The notes: generated by a model not told the origin, from the sequence alone. A stretch of 64,000 bases of DNA from Acidobacteriaceae bacterium (GCA_003134655.1 PLBY01000052.1:35089-99088); one strand, 5' to 3'. Numbered from the stretch's first letter, positions 1-8,776 are shown. Numbers and translations: made by a program.

Positions 1-200
1 ATCTCGGTGTGACAGTCCAGACACTTCAGCGCCGCCTGCCCTCCAAACTTGTGGCAGCTGGCGCAATTGGTGGATCCGTTCAGCGATTGGTGCGGCCGCG
101 ACAGTGGTCCGGGAGAAATTTGCGCCGAGGCCCCAGGCGCCGACAAAACGAACCATGCGAGCGCGAAAAATACCAGGACGCTCAGCGACGGAGTACGCAC
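1..200 (-). CDS. Multihaem cytochrome c, N-terminal part (runs off window)
   Basis: The reverse strand encodes a hydrophobic signal peptide (SVLVFFALAWFVLSAPGASA) followed by two haem c attachment motifs, CASCH and CLDCH, 14 residues apart. It is therefore the start of an exported c-type cytochrome with at least two covalently bound haems, presumably working in periplasmic electron transfer. The 3' end lies outside the window, so the haem number and family are unknown. The start is taken as GTG at 200, just ahead of the signal peptide; a TTG at 203 and a further in-frame GTG upstream are possible, and no clear ribosome site was seen. It points away from the two-component remnant at 708-2467. 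The haem motifs make the cytochrome call firm; the start is uncertain. Confidence 0.75.
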   Translation of the reverse strand, partial: MRTPSLSVLVFFALAWFVLSAPGASAQISPGPLSRPHQSLNGSTNCASCHKFGGQAALKCLDCHTE

Positions 201-707
201 CAAGGTCGGCCAAGTGCATTTAGCAGCCAGGCTCTCTGTCCTCGCTCGAAGTCTTGCCCTCAGTTCTGTCTTGCCCCGCACCGAGCCCCTCGCGGACGTC
301 CAACCGCACGTTCGTAACCACTGATGATGGTTTGCAGTCTAGTTGTCGGTGACGGAACGGACTAGTTACCAGGAGTACACTCCGGAACAAGCGTTTAGTT
401 CAAGGTCGTCCCGGTCAAGTCGGCCATCCCCGCAGGAGTCATCTCTACTGATCTGCAAAATCCAGCCCGGCAACCTAGCTCGAACCTGTCGTCGCTCGTG
501 TCCTCGGAGAACTCAGTACAGATTCCTGAACGAAGCGCCGAGAGTTTTTTGTACAGGTTGACCCAGGAACCTGCTGACTGAGCCGCGGACCAGCAGAGAA
601 ATGTGATTTGAATCACTTACACGAGTGACGTACCTCAGGCACCCTGATTGCGGGGGCTCAGCGAATTGAGGCCGGAGCGTTTGGCCTGGCTCGAGCGCTG
701 AGGGTTC
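201..707. other. Intergenic region without a supported gene
   Basis: About 500 bp between the leftward cytochrome gene and the rightward kinase remnant. The short open frames here have no recognisable protein features. It holds a near-perfect palindrome at 603-616 (listed separately) and probably promoters for both flanks. Confidence 0.6.
603..616. promoter_or_regulatory. CRP/FNR-like palindrome GTGATT-TG-AATCAC
   Basis: The arms GTGATT and AATCAC are perfectly complementary around a 2-bp centre. The same GTGATT-N2-AATCAC form recurs at 48546-48559 ahead of the aldolase gene. The size and symmetry are those of a dimeric helix-turn-helix regulator such as a CRP/FNR-family protein. Which gene this copy controls is unclear. 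Confidence 0.4.
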
Positions 708-1076
708 GTGCTCAGAAAACTATTTCCGTCCCGCTCGTTATTGGCCTTGCATCGCGTCTCGTTCCGCCGCCAGGAGTCCATTTTCATTGGACTGAACCTT
801 CTGATTCTCGGGGTTTTTGTTTTCTATCCATGTGTAAAGCCAACTCGGCTGCCGATGGCGTCATCGGGCATTGGCGTCGTCTTGAAAACTGAGGAGCATC
901 GTCTGGTCAACAACGTGCTTGAACCGGAGCGAGCACGCGAAGAATTGCTGCGCGAGGAAAAACTGGCTGTCATGGGACGTCTGTCCAACTCAATTGCACA
1001 CGAGATCCGCGATTCGCGTACGATCGTCTGTTTCTCGCTCCGTCCACTCTCCAACCGGGAAATACAGGCACGATAA
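708..1076 (+). pseudogene. Truncated sensor histidine kinase remnant
   Basis: The frame starts at GTG 708 and ends at 1076. Residues 25-43 form a hydrophobic segment. Near residues 78-100 there is a typical lead-in to a kinase dimerisation domain (EELLREEKLAVMGRLSNSIA) followed by the H-box AHEIR containing the phospho-accepting His. After that the sequence becomes unrelated and stops; the rest of the DHp helix and the whole HATPase_c domain (N, G1, G2 boxes) are missing. The stop overlaps the start of the NtrC-type regulator (TAATG), so this was probably the kinase of that pair and has suffered an internal deletion. It cannot autophosphorylate as it stands. Assembly error is a less likely alternative. 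Confidence 0.65.
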
Positions 1077-2467
1077 TGGCACGAATCCTACTAGTCGATG
1101 ACGAACCGAACATGCGCCGCATTCTGGCGTCGAACCTGCGCCTCGACCAGCATCAGATATGGGAAGCGGGCGGTGTCGAGGAGGCCCTGCACAGTCTGGC
1201 GGCCAACGATTTCGACGTCGTCATCACCGACCAGAAGATGCCGGATGGCGACGGCCTGACCGTCTTGGCCTCGGCTCAGGAAAACGATCCCACTCTGGCG
1301 GTGATTCTCCTCACCGCTGTGGCCACCATCGAACTCGCCGTTGACAGTATGCGCAAGGGCGCCTTCGATTTCCTCACCAAACCGTTTCAGCCTGAAGTGG
1401 TGCGCGCTACGGTGCGTCGCGCCTGCGAACGGACCCGCCTCTTCCGGGAAAACATTCTTCTCAAAGATGCCGTCGTACGCCTCGAAGGAACTTCTGAGAT
1501 TTATGGCGACAGTCCGGCCGTGCTCGAGGTGCGGGACCGTATCGCTCGCGTTGCTCCGACTCACGCAACTGTCCTGATCACGGGCGAGACCGGCACGGGC
1601 AAGGAACTCGTCGCCCTCGCCATTCACCGTAACAGTCCGAGAGCAACCAAGCCCTTCGTCGCGGTGAACTGTGCAGCGTTCACGGAAACCTTGCTGGAAA
1701 GCGAACTCTTCGGCCACGAAAAAGGAGCCTTCACCGGTGCCGACCGCCAGCGTCTTGGACTCTTCGAAGCCGCTCATGAGGGCACCCTGTTCCTCGACGA
1801 AGCGGGAGAGATGTCGCTTGCTGCGCAAGCCAAGCTCCTCCGTGTTCTTACCGACGGACAAGTATTGCGGGTTGGCTCGACTCGTCCGCGGCGAGTGGAC
1901 GTCCGTGTTCTGGTCGCCACTCACCGCAATCTCGAACAAAGAGTCAAGGAAGGGACTTTTCGCGAGGATTTATTCTACCGGCTAGCAGTGGTTCCCATTC
2001 ACATTCCCCCATTGCGCGATCGGCGCGACGACATCAGCGGCCTGAGCGACGTCTTTTGCCACCAGGTCGCGACCGAACTGAAAATGCCGCGTCGGCGACT
2101 GACTCCCGAAGCCCTGGAGAAGCTCCAGGAATATCGCTTCCCGGGAAACCTCCGCGAGTTGAGGAATCTGATCGAGCGCGCCTACATTCTGACCAGCAAT
2201 CAGGAGATCGGCGCCGACGATCTGCCTCTCGCGCAAAAAGAAGCCGCACCCACCAACGGGAATGGTGTCCATCCCGCTGGGCTTTCGATTCCCTTTGCGC
2301 CCTCCTTTGACCTGACCGGAGTTCTCGAGAGCGCAGAAAAAGAACTGATCGTCCGCACCCTGAATTCCACGCACGGAGCGCAAGCCGAAGCCGCACGCCG
2401 CATGGGACTCTCCCGGAGCGCGCTGGCCTACAAGCTCACCAAGTATGGAATCCGTTCGACAGAATAG
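1076..2467 (+). CDS. NtrC-family sigma-54-dependent response regulator
   Basis: 463-residue three-domain regulator. The receiver (1-120) has acidic pocket D8/D9, phospho-acceptor D52 and K102. The AAA+ domain has Walker A GETGTGKE (170-177), the sigma-54-contacting GAFTGA loop (217-222) and Walker B GTLFLDEAGEM (236-246). The C-terminus carries a Fis-type helix-turn-helix (AEAARRMGLSRSALAYKL). On phosphorylation such proteins oligomerise, bind upstream of -24/-12 promoters and remodel RNA polymerase-sigma-54. It begins one base inside the stop of a kinase gene that is now truncated, so it either receives phosphate from another kinase or is uncoupled. All key residues are intact. The target genes cannot be named; the cytochrome gene upstream or the PEP-CTERM gene downstream are only neighbours. 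Confidence 0.9.
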   Translation: MARILLVDDEPNMRRILASNLRLDQHQIWEAGGVEEALHSLAANDFDVVITDQKMPDGDGLTVLASAQENDPTLAVILLTAVATIELAVDSMRKGAFDFLTKPFQPEVVRATVRRACERTRLFRENILLKDAVVRLEGTSEIYGDSPAVLEVRDRIARVAPTHATVLITGETGTGKELVALAIHRNSPRATKPFVAVNCAAFTETLLESELFGHEKGAFTGADRQRLGLFEAAHEGTLFLDEAGEMSLAAQAKLLRVLTDGQVLRVGSTRPRRVDVRVLVATHRNLEQRVKEGTFREDLFYRLAVVPIHIPPLRDRRDDISGLSDVFCHQVATELKMPRRRLTPEALEKLQEYRFPGNLRELRNLIERAYILTSNQEIGADDLPLAQKEAAPTNGNGVHPAGLSIPFAPSFDLTGVLESAEKELIVRTLNSTHGAQAEAARRMGLSRSALAYKLTKYGIRSTE

Positions 2468-2490
2468 CGCCGAGTTTATGGCAAGAAAAA

Positions 2491-2520
2491 ACGTCCGCTG
2501 CTGAAACAACGCACGGGCGT
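2491..2520 (-). terminator. Rho-independent terminator of the PEP-CTERM gene
   Basis: ACGTCCG pairs with CGGGCGT (one G-U) to form a hairpin. On the minus strand it is followed by a run of six T, just past the stop of the gene at 2547. It may also serve weakly for the convergent regulator gene ending at 2467. Confidence 0.6.
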
Positions 2521-2546
2521 TTCTGCTTCCTGTGATTCGCTGCTCG

Positions 2547-3179
2547 CTACAGCGCGGCCAGTAACTTGCGACGGAGCGCGCCGGCAAAAGCAAATGCGCC
2601 CGTCCCGAACAACGCGAGCGTCGAGGGCTCCGGAACCGAGGCCGCTACCGTCGTATCGCCACCAGAGATCGTGGTCGACCCGTTGAAGAATCCCTTCCCG
2701 GTGTTGATCGTTAACTGCACAGTCACACCGCTGACGCTCATTCCACCCATTGTTCCGGTGACCACTCCGGTGAGGGTGTAGTTGTGGGTTGAGTTGGCCA
2801 GTGTGGTGAGGGTCCACGTGACCGTTCCCGAGAATGTTCCCGAGAATAAAACACCATTCGGAAGTCCGCCCGTACCGTTGCCGTCAATCGTGAAAGTACC
2901 ACCCGGCGCGAAGCTTCCGCCCATTTGCAACGACCCGCCGGATAAAGCACCAGTAGTGAACGTTACGGTACCGAGGTCGCCCGTAATTAATCCGCCACCG
3001 TTGTATCCGTTAACGGCGACAAGAGTTGATCCGGTAAGTGAAAGACCCACATTCGTTCCGGAGAGTGTTCCGCCACCGTTGCTAAAGTCGGTGCCGCTCG
3101 TGGCGAAAGACAGACTGGGAAGCATCAGGGATGACAGCAACAATAAGGCTGGTGCTAGAAACTTGCCAGACAAGCGCAT
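2547..3179 (-). CDS. PEP-CTERM sorting-domain protein
   Basis: 210-residue exported protein. Residues 1-26 are a signal peptide ending in SLSFA. The middle is Gly/Thr/Ser-rich and beta-prone, with low-complexity repeats of the NGGGTLSGTN type. The last 29 residues are a textbook PEP-CTERM tail: VPEPSTLALFGTGAFAFAG as the PEP motif plus membrane helix, then a basic ALRRKL cluster. In organisms with exosortase EpsH/XrtA this tail directs processing and sorting to the cell surface or the exopolysaccharide matrix. No exosortase or polysaccharide genes lie in this window. The ATG at 3179 has the signal peptide directly behind it. Function of the body is unknown. Confidence 0.85.
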   Translation of the reverse strand: MRLSGKFLAPALLLLSSLMLPSLSFATSGTDFSNGGGTLSGTNVGLSLTGSTLVAVNGYNGGGLITGDLGTVTFTTGALSGGSLQMGGSFAPGGTFTIDGNGTGGLPNGVLFSGTFSGTVTWTLTTLANSTHNYTLTGVVTGTMGGMSVSGVTVQLTINTGKGFFNGSTTISGGDTTVAASVPEPSTLALFGTGAFAFAGALRRKLLAAL

Positions 3180-3580
3180 CGCAAACTCCTAAGGGCGAAG
3201 GATGAGGATCCAAAGACAAGACGTTGCGGCGCCGCAAACCCGTACAGCGTAGAGCAAACGACAGAACAAGGTCCATACAGAGATTCCCATAGCTACGCAG
3301 GGCTGAAACCTTAGGACAGCGGCGCCAAGCGGATTTTCAAGAACTTTCAAGAAAAAGGACTTCGGACTCTCAGCGAACTCCTGCGCGGTACTTTTCTGGT
3401 TGCAATTGCGCTTCCGTCGCGTGTTTTGACACCAATTTGAAATTGTAAAAAAAATGTCAAAAACAGCCGTTCCGTGCCTACTTTGCCGTCAAACCGTTGT
3501 AAGCTTCAGAGGTCGAGCCACTTCCGGTGGGGCGATTCGAATGAACCGGAAGCTCCCCGATCACAGGACAAATATCACTT
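3180..3580. other. Divergent intergenic region
   Basis: About 400 bp between the leftward PEP-CTERM gene and the rightward two-component operon. It contains an AT-rich patch around 3440-3470 (A-run beside TTGAAATTG) that would suit a promoter for the rightward operon. No protein-coding signal or RNA gene was recognised. Confidence 0.5.
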
Positions 3581-4324
3581 ATGGGGAACCTTGCTACGCC
3601 ACTCAGCACCGTCAGAACAGTCAATCCAACTGCTTCCACCAAGCCCGCTGGCCGTATCCTCGTCGTCGAAGACGATCCGGCGGTGCAAAAAGCACTGCGG
3701 CGGCTGTTTGAGACCGAGGGCTATGCCGTAGAAACGCAGTCCGACGGCAGGTCCGCGCTGGACAGTTTCCAGTCCTCGGCGCCGGCAGCGGTCGTACTGG
3801 ACTTGCGCCTCCCCAAGGTCTCTGGCCGGGACGTGTGTAAAGAGATCAAGGCAATGGCCCCCACCTTGCCGATTGTCGTGCTCAGCGCTGCCAGCGACGT
3901 CTCCGACAAAGTCTTATTGCTGGAGTTGGGCGCAGATGACTACGTCACCAAGCCCTTCAGCCCTCGGGAACTGCTGGCCCGTGTCCGTGCCGCACTGCGC
4001 CACACCGCGCGCGCGCCCGATGCGCAGATCGTGAGCTTCGATGACATCACCGCCGACTTCAAGAAGATGGAAGTGAAGCGGGAGGGCAAAGTCGTGGTTT
4101 TGACGGCCCAGGAGTTTAAGACGTTCCAGTTTCTGGTGCAGAACGCCGACCGGGTCATCAGCCGCGACGAGCTACTGAACGAAGTGTGGGGCTACCAGAA
4201 CTATCCCTCGACACGCACCGTCGACAACCATATTCTCAAGCTTCGCCAGAAATTGGAGAAAGACCCGTCCAGCCCGGTACATTTCCGCACGGTACACGGA
4301 ATGGGATACAAGTTCGTCCGCTAA
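3581..4324 (+). CDS. OmpR/PhoB-family response regulator
   Basis: 247 residues. A poorly conserved N-terminal tail of about 24 residues precedes the receiver domain (25-140), which has D31/D32, phospho-acceptor D74 (VVLDLRLP) and K124 (YVTKPF). Residues about 155-247 form a winged-helix DNA-binding domain ending with the typical RTVHGMGYKFVR wing. It should activate or repress transcription as a phosphorylated dimer. Its stop is five bases before the GTG of the sensor kinase, so the two are a co-transcribed cognate pair, followed by a porin and a cupredoxin gene that are likely targets or co-regulated partners. The start could also lie further in, near the receiver; the long tail makes the first ATG uncertain. 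Confidence 0.9.
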   Translation: MGNLATPLSTVRTVNPTASTKPAGRILVVEDDPAVQKALRRLFETEGYAVETQSDGRSALDSFQSSAPAAVVLDLRLPKVSGRDVCKEIKAMAPTLPIVVLSAASDVSDKVLLLELGADDYVTKPFSPRELLARVRAALRHTARAPDAQIVSFDDITADFKKMEVKREGKVVVLTAQEFKTFQFLVQNADRVISRDELLNEVWGYQNYPSTRTVDNHILKLRQKLEKDPSSPVHFRTVHGMGYKFVR

Positions 4325-4328
4325 TTCC

Positions 4329-6239
4329 GTGAACCCGTCTACTGAACCCGCGCCTCATTCTGCTCAGGCCAATTTAACGACCGAGTCCGCCGCCGGACTG
4401 CCGCGCCTTCGCCTGCGCACCCGCTTCCTGCTCTCGATGCTGCTGATCACCACCGGCCTGACCACCACCAGCCTGCTTCTGGTGCAGCGCAGCATTCGCA
4501 GCAACGTCCGGCAAAGTATTGCGGTCAACCTGCGTAATTCGGTCGCGGCTTTCCAGGACTTTCGTCACGAACGCGAAACCATGTTGACCAGCGACGTGGC
4601 GCTACTGGCGGACCTTCCTATTACTCGCGCTATCATGACCGCTCCCCATCCGGCGACCATCCAGGATGCTTCGCAAGACGTATGGCAACATGCACGCAGC
4701 AGCAGCGATCTGTTTGTGCTGGTGGATCGCAGCGGTCAAGTCGTCGCACTGCACACCAAGACTCCCGGATTCACAAAGGAAGCGGCCGAAAAATATTTCC
4801 AGGAATCCCTCGATGACGACCGGGGAGAATCCAGCCACTGGTGGCTGGGGGAGCATCACCTCTATCAGACCTTTATCGAGCCCATCTACCGCGGTTCGCG
4901 CACCGACGGAACCTTACTCGGCTTCCTGGTCATCGGTTACGAGATCAATGACCGCCTGGCGGCACAAGTCAGTAAGGTGGCCGGAAGCCAGGTGGCATTT
5001 TCCTGCGGCAGCGAAATCGTAGGCACGACATTGATGCCGGCGCAGACCGAGGGCGGAAGCATTCAGAGCCTCATCGCGGGCTCGATCCATAACGACCCTC
5101 GTGACATCGAGATTGGCAGCGAACGCTTTCTGGCGACTTCCCTCCAATTGTCTGGCTCTCGAGAGATGCCGGTTCGACTGAGTGTGCTGGGCTCTTACGA
5201 TCAGGCTACGAAGTTTGTCGATCAACTGAATCGTTATCTGCTCCTCCTCGGCTTCGCCGCGATTCTCGTAGGCAGTGGACTGGTCTTCTTCATCTCGCAC
5301 ACGTTCACGCGCCCGCTGGGAAGTTTGGTGGCGGGCGTGCGGGCCCTCGAAGGCGGAGACTTCCATCATCCTCTCGATCCACGTGGCGGCGACGAAGTGG
5401 CCGAACTCACCCGCACCTTCGATCGTATGCGCGCCAGCCTGCTCAAGACCCAGCGCGACCTGCTGGAATCCGAGCAGTTGGCCACCATCGGACGCATGGC
5501 CAGTTCGATTTCCCACGATCTTCGTCATTCGCTGGCCGCCATTGTCGCGAACTCCGAATTTCTCTGCGACAGTCACCTCACTCCTGTTCAGCGCGAGGAG
5601 TTGTATCAGGAAGTTCGTACCGGCGTGAATCTGATGACCGACCTCATCGATTCCCTGCTCGAATTTGCCCGCACCCGCGAATCGCTGACTCCCGCTTACG
5701 CGAATGTCGCGGAAACCATCCAGCGCTCCGTGCTGGCCGTTCGTCTGCATCCCCGGCATCACAATCGCTCCATCGATGTGATGTGCGGCGTCCAGCTTTC
5801 GGGATGGTTCGACCAGCGCAAGTTAGAGCGCGCGTTGTACAACCTGCTGTTGAATGCATGCGAGGCCGCGCCTCCCCTGGGAGGCACGGTGGAAGTCACC
5901 GCCGCGGAAGTCGCGGGGTCGATCACGATTTCAGTCGCGGATAACGGTCCCGGCATCGCCGAATCCATTCGCGAGCGGCTGTTTCATCCCTTTGTGAGCT
6001 ACGGCAAAGAGAATGGCACTGGATTGGGACTAGCGGTCGTGCAGAAAATCGTTCAAGATCACGGGGGCGAGATTGTTGTAGAACGTACCCAGGGCAGAAC
6101 CATTTTCCGGATCGTGCTGCCCGGGCATGTGCAGGATGCCTCTCGCGGCGCCAGCGACACCGGCGCGGAAATACCTTCATTTGTGCCCGTGCAGCGGGAT
6201 GATGCCAGACAGAATTCCATTTCTCATCCGGGCCGATAG
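4329..6239 (+). CDS. Membrane sensor histidine kinase
   Basis: 636 residues, GTG start. Transmembrane helix 1 is at about 33-52, followed by a periplasmic sensor region of about 250 residues (Cache-like by length and the LVDRSGQVVALHT stretch). Helix 2 is at about 302-325, a HAMP linker follows, then a DHp domain with H-box ISHDLRHSLA (H396), and a HATPase_c domain with N-box NLLLNACEA, G1 DNGPGIAE and G2 GTGLGLAV. All catalytic boxes are present. It should autophosphorylate and pass phosphate to the adjacent OmpR-type regulator. The signal is unknown; the porin and copper-type cupredoxin genes downstream suggest an envelope or metal-related stimulus, which is inference only. Confidence 0.92.
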   Translation: MNPSTEPAPHSAQANLTTESAAGLPRLRLRTRFLLSMLLITTGLTTTSLLLVQRSIRSNVRQSIAVNLRNSVAAFQDFRHERETMLTSDVALLADLPITRAIMTAPHPATIQDASQDVWQHARSSSDLFVLVDRSGQVVALHTKTPGFTKEAAEKYFQESLDDDRGESSHWWLGEHHLYQTFIEPIYRGSRTDGTLLGFLVIGYEINDRLAAQVSKVAGSQVAFSCGSEIVGTTLMPAQTEGGSIQSLIAGSIHNDPRDIEIGSERFLATSLQLSGSREMPVRLSVLGSYDQATKFVDQLNRYLLLLGFAAILVGSGLVFFISHTFTRPLGSLVAGVRALEGGDFHHPLDPRGGDEVAELTRTFDRMRASLLKTQRDLLESEQLATIGRMASSISHDLRHSLAAIVANSEFLCDSHLTPVQREELYQEVRTGVNLMTDLIDSLLEFARTRESLTPAYANVAETIQRSVLAVRLHPRHHNRSIDVMCGVQLSGWFDQRKLERALYNLLLNACEAAPPLGGTVEVTAAEVAGSITISVADNGPGIAESIRERLFHPFVSYGKENGTGLGLAVVQKIVQDHGGEIVVERTQGRTIFRIVLPGHVQDASRGASDTGAEIPSFVPVQRDDARQNSISHPGR

Positions 6240-6295
6240 GCGCGATTCCTCTCTTCACCAAATGCCTCAGGCCCTGGATGGTGTAGGAGGACGGT

Positions 6296-7876
6296 GTGAA
6301 AAGGACCCCTGCGCTTCGCGCTACCGCTCTGACGGTAGCTGCCTTCGTCTTGTTCAACCCGCTGGCCCGCGCACAAGCAGCGCCCCCTGATGCCTCACCA
6401 GCAACGGGTGAGACTGCCAGCGCCGTTCGAGACCTGCAGGATCAGGTGCGTCAACTCCGAAGTTTGGTGGACCAGATGCGCGTCGAAAATGCCCAGTCTC
6501 GCGCCGAGATGCACCAGTTGCGCCAGGACCTGCAATCCACGCGCGCCCTGCTGGAACGGCCTGCGCCCACCGGTGGCGGCCCTGAGGTGGCGGCAAGCAG
6601 CGCCCCGGGCATGACCACCTCCTCGACTACCCAAGGCCCGGCTCCACTTGAAGAACGCGTGCAGAAACTGGAGGAGTCCACTTCGCTGATCGGCTCGAAA
6701 ATCGATGAACAGTACCAGACCAAAGTCGAGAGTGCTTCCAAGTATCGGGCGCGGCTTCATGGCATCGTCCTGATGAATGCGTTCCGAAATGTAGGCGGCT
6801 CCGACAATCAGGACTTCCCAAGCTACGCCATGCCAGTCCTAACCGGTTGGTCCAGCGTCAACCTCGGCGCTACGCTGCGCCAGTCGGAGATCGGATTCGA
6901 AATTTTTGGACCGAACATCGCCGGGGCGAAGACATCTGCCGATGTTCAACTCGACTTCGCTGCAGGTTTCCCCGCAACCGGCAACGGTGTGAACTTCGGA
7001 ATCGTCCGCCTCCAGACCGCCAACATGCGCTTCGATTGGGAGAACACTTCCGTCGTGGCAGGCCAGGATTCCCTATTCATCTCTCCTCTCTCGCCCACGT
7101 CGTTCGCCTCATTGGCCACGCCCGCCTTTGCCTTCGCCGGCAACCTTTGGGGTTGGACGCCGCAATTGCGACTCGAGCACCGCTTTTTGCTCTCTGACCA
7201 GCAAACCGTGACCGTGCAGGCGGGTGTGCTCGACAACCTCGACTGGGAGTATCCCCCCAATTCGTTCTATCGTTGGTCGCAGGCCGGAGAAATGTCCGGA
7301 CAGCCTGCCTATGCGGTGCGTACCGCGTGGTCGCGCCCGGTGCGGGAGCATCCACTCAGCCTCGGCGTCGCCGGCTACTATGGCCGCCAGGACTGGACTT
7401 GGGGACGCAACGTCGACGCCTGGGCCGGAATGGCAGACTGGCAGATTCCCATTCTCCCGCGACTGGGTCTCTCGGGCGAGTTTTATCGTGGCCGCGGCAT
7501 TGGCGGGCTCGGCGGCGCGATCGGAACATCTATTGTGTACGGCGGCGATCCGAGTGTGCCCTTCACGCCCATCCGCGCCGTCGACACCGCGGGCGGATGG
7601 AGCCAACTCAAGTTTCAATTGACTCCAAAGATCGAATTGAACGGCGTCTTCGCCCTGGACGATGCGTTTACCAGCAACGTGCGGGGCTTCGCCTCCGACC
7701 AGAACAACTTCGGTGAGGTTCTGGGACGCAACCGCGGCGCCTTGGGAAACGTTGTCTTCCGTCCTCGCTCCGACCTCGTGCTCTCGGCGGAGTTCAGACG
7801 ATTGCGTACCTTCCCCGTCTATAGCAGCAGCAGCACGCTCAATCAGGTGAATCTGTCCGTGGGGATTTTGTTTTGA
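6296..7876 (+). CDS. Outer-membrane porin-like protein with N-terminal coiled coil
   Basis: 526 residues, GTG start. Residues 1-28 are a signal peptide ending ARAQA. Residues about 45-90 form a heptad-rich coiled coil (LQDQVRQLRSLVDQMRVENA), as in DcaP-like and other porins that trimerise through a periplasmic or peptidoglycan-facing coil. The remainder is rich in alternating aromatic and polar residues and ends in a terminal Phe (VNLSVGILF), the usual beta-barrel C-terminal signature. It probably forms a trimeric diffusion channel in the outer membrane. It follows the kinase by 56 bp, and its stop overlaps the start of the cupredoxin gene, so both are translationally coupled. The substrate is unknown. 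Confidence 0.75.
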   Translation: MKRTPALRATALTVAAFVLFNPLARAQAAPPDASPATGETASAVRDLQDQVRQLRSLVDQMRVENAQSRAEMHQLRQDLQSTRALLERPAPTGGGPEVAASSAPGMTTSSTTQGPAPLEERVQKLEESTSLIGSKIDEQYQTKVESASKYRARLHGIVLMNAFRNVGGSDNQDFPSYAMPVLTGWSSVNLGATLRQSEIGFEIFGPNIAGAKTSADVQLDFAAGFPATGNGVNFGIVRLQTANMRFDWENTSVVAGQDSLFISPLSPTSFASLATPAFAFAGNLWGWTPQLRLEHRFLLSDQQTVTVQAGVLDNLDWEYPPNSFYRWSQAGEMSGQPAYAVRTAWSRPVREHPLSLGVAGYYGRQDWTWGRNVDAWAGMADWQIPILPRLGLSGEFYRGRGIGGLGGAIGTSIVYGGDPSVPFTPIRAVDTAGGWSQLKFQLTPKIELNGVFALDDAFTSNVRGFASDQNNFGEVLGRNRGALGNVVFRPRSDLVLSAEFRRLRTFPVYSSSSTLNQVNLSVGILF

Positions 7877-8592
7877 AGACTCGCTCGATCAATTGCGGAA
7901 CGTTGGTCTTCGCGGTGCTGGCAGCCGTTGTGTGTGCGCCGGCACAGCAAGCACTCAGGGGACATGTGCAACTGACCCGAAATGGTCATCCGATGACGAA
8001 CGCCTCGAAAGCGGTCATCTGGCTCACTCCGATAGGCGCAACGGTTGAGCCCCCACGCCAGGAGACCTCTCAGATTCCACAACTGGTGCAGAAGAACAAA
8101 AGCTTTCAACCTTCGCTGCTCGTGATCCCGGTGGGCGGCAAAGTGGAGTTTCCCAACCACGATCCGTTCTTCCACAATGTGTTTTCCCTGTTCGAGGGAA
8201 AGCGTTTCGATCTTGGACTCTACGAAAGTGGAACCACGCGCTTCGTTCAGTTCGACAAGCCGGGAGTCTCTTTCATCTTCTGCAACATTCACGAGCAGAT
8301 GAGCGCCGTGGTCATAACCTTGGCGACGCCCTACTACGCCATTTCGGACGCGCGAGGAGACGTCACGATTCCCAACGTTCCGCCGGGCCGCTATGTGCTT
8401 CAGGTTTTCCACTCTTCAGTCGCTCCCGACGCGCTGCGCGCCATGAACCGCGAGGTTACGATCGCTCCTGGAGATACCTCGCTCGGAACCTTCACTCTGA
8501 CGGAAACCGACGTCACGGCCGCGCACAAGAACAAATACGGACGCGCCTACGATCGCCCCGACCCCGACAGCCCCGCGTACGCGAGGCCGTGA
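7873..8592 (+). CDS. Secreted cupredoxin (plastocyanin-like) protein
   Basis: 239 residues, TTG start inside the porin stop (TTGA overlap). A signal peptide (VFAVLAAVVCAPAQ) leads to a cupredoxin domain with a complete type I copper ligand set: H96 (FPNHDPFFHN), C137, H140 and M143 in FCNIHEQM. It resembles proteins annotated as methylamine utilisation protein/plastocyanin, in which the cupredoxin is followed by a carboxypeptidase-regulatory-like beta-sandwich (about 155-215: GDVTIPNVPPGRYVLQVFH). It should bind copper in the periplasm and may carry electrons or buffer copper. The C-terminal 25 residues are charged and probably disordered. Overlap with the porin and proximity to a two-component pair suggest one regulated operon. 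Confidence 0.8.
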   Translation: MKTRSINCGTLVFAVLAAVVCAPAQQALRGHVQLTRNGHPMTNASKAVIWLTPIGATVEPPRQETSQIPQLVQKNKSFQPSLLVIPVGGKVEFPNHDPFFHNVFSLFEGKRFDLGLYESGTTRFVQFDKPGVSFIFCNIHEQMSAVVITLATPYYAISDARGDVTIPNVPPGRYVLQVFHSSVAPDALRAMNREVTIAPGDTSLGTFTLTETDVTAAHKNKYGRAYDRPDPDSPAYARP

Positions 8593-8596
8593 GAGC

Positions 8597-8689
8597 AAAG
8601 TTTCAAGGTTTCACAGGTTTCAAGGTTTCCAATCCAAACCTCGGGTTATGGACCTTGAAACTTTGAAACCTCTGAAACCTTGAAACTTT
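8597..8689. repeat. Long inverted repeat (AAAGTTTCAAGG family)
   Basis: Two nearly identical arms of roughly 35 bp built of AAAGTTTCAAGGTTTC units face each other around a short centre (about 8634-8652). It lies between the convergent cupredoxin and FecR genes. It may fold into a long hairpin that protects the 3' ends, or be a small mobile palindromic element. Confidence 0.6.
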
Positions 8690-8703
8690 CTGCCACAGAA
8701 AAA

Positions 8704-8727
8704 GGGCGTGCCGTTTAGCACGCCCCT
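8704..8727 (-). terminator. Rho-independent terminator for FecR gene 1
   Basis: GGGCGTGC and GCACGCCC form an 8-bp perfect stem with a 6- to 8-nt loop. On the minus strand it is followed by TTTTT, and it lies about 50 bp beyond the stop at 8777. Confidence 0.7.
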
Positions 8728-8776
8728 TCTCGCCTCTGTCTTCACTTCGTTTACATCCACTTGTTCCTGGAGACGT

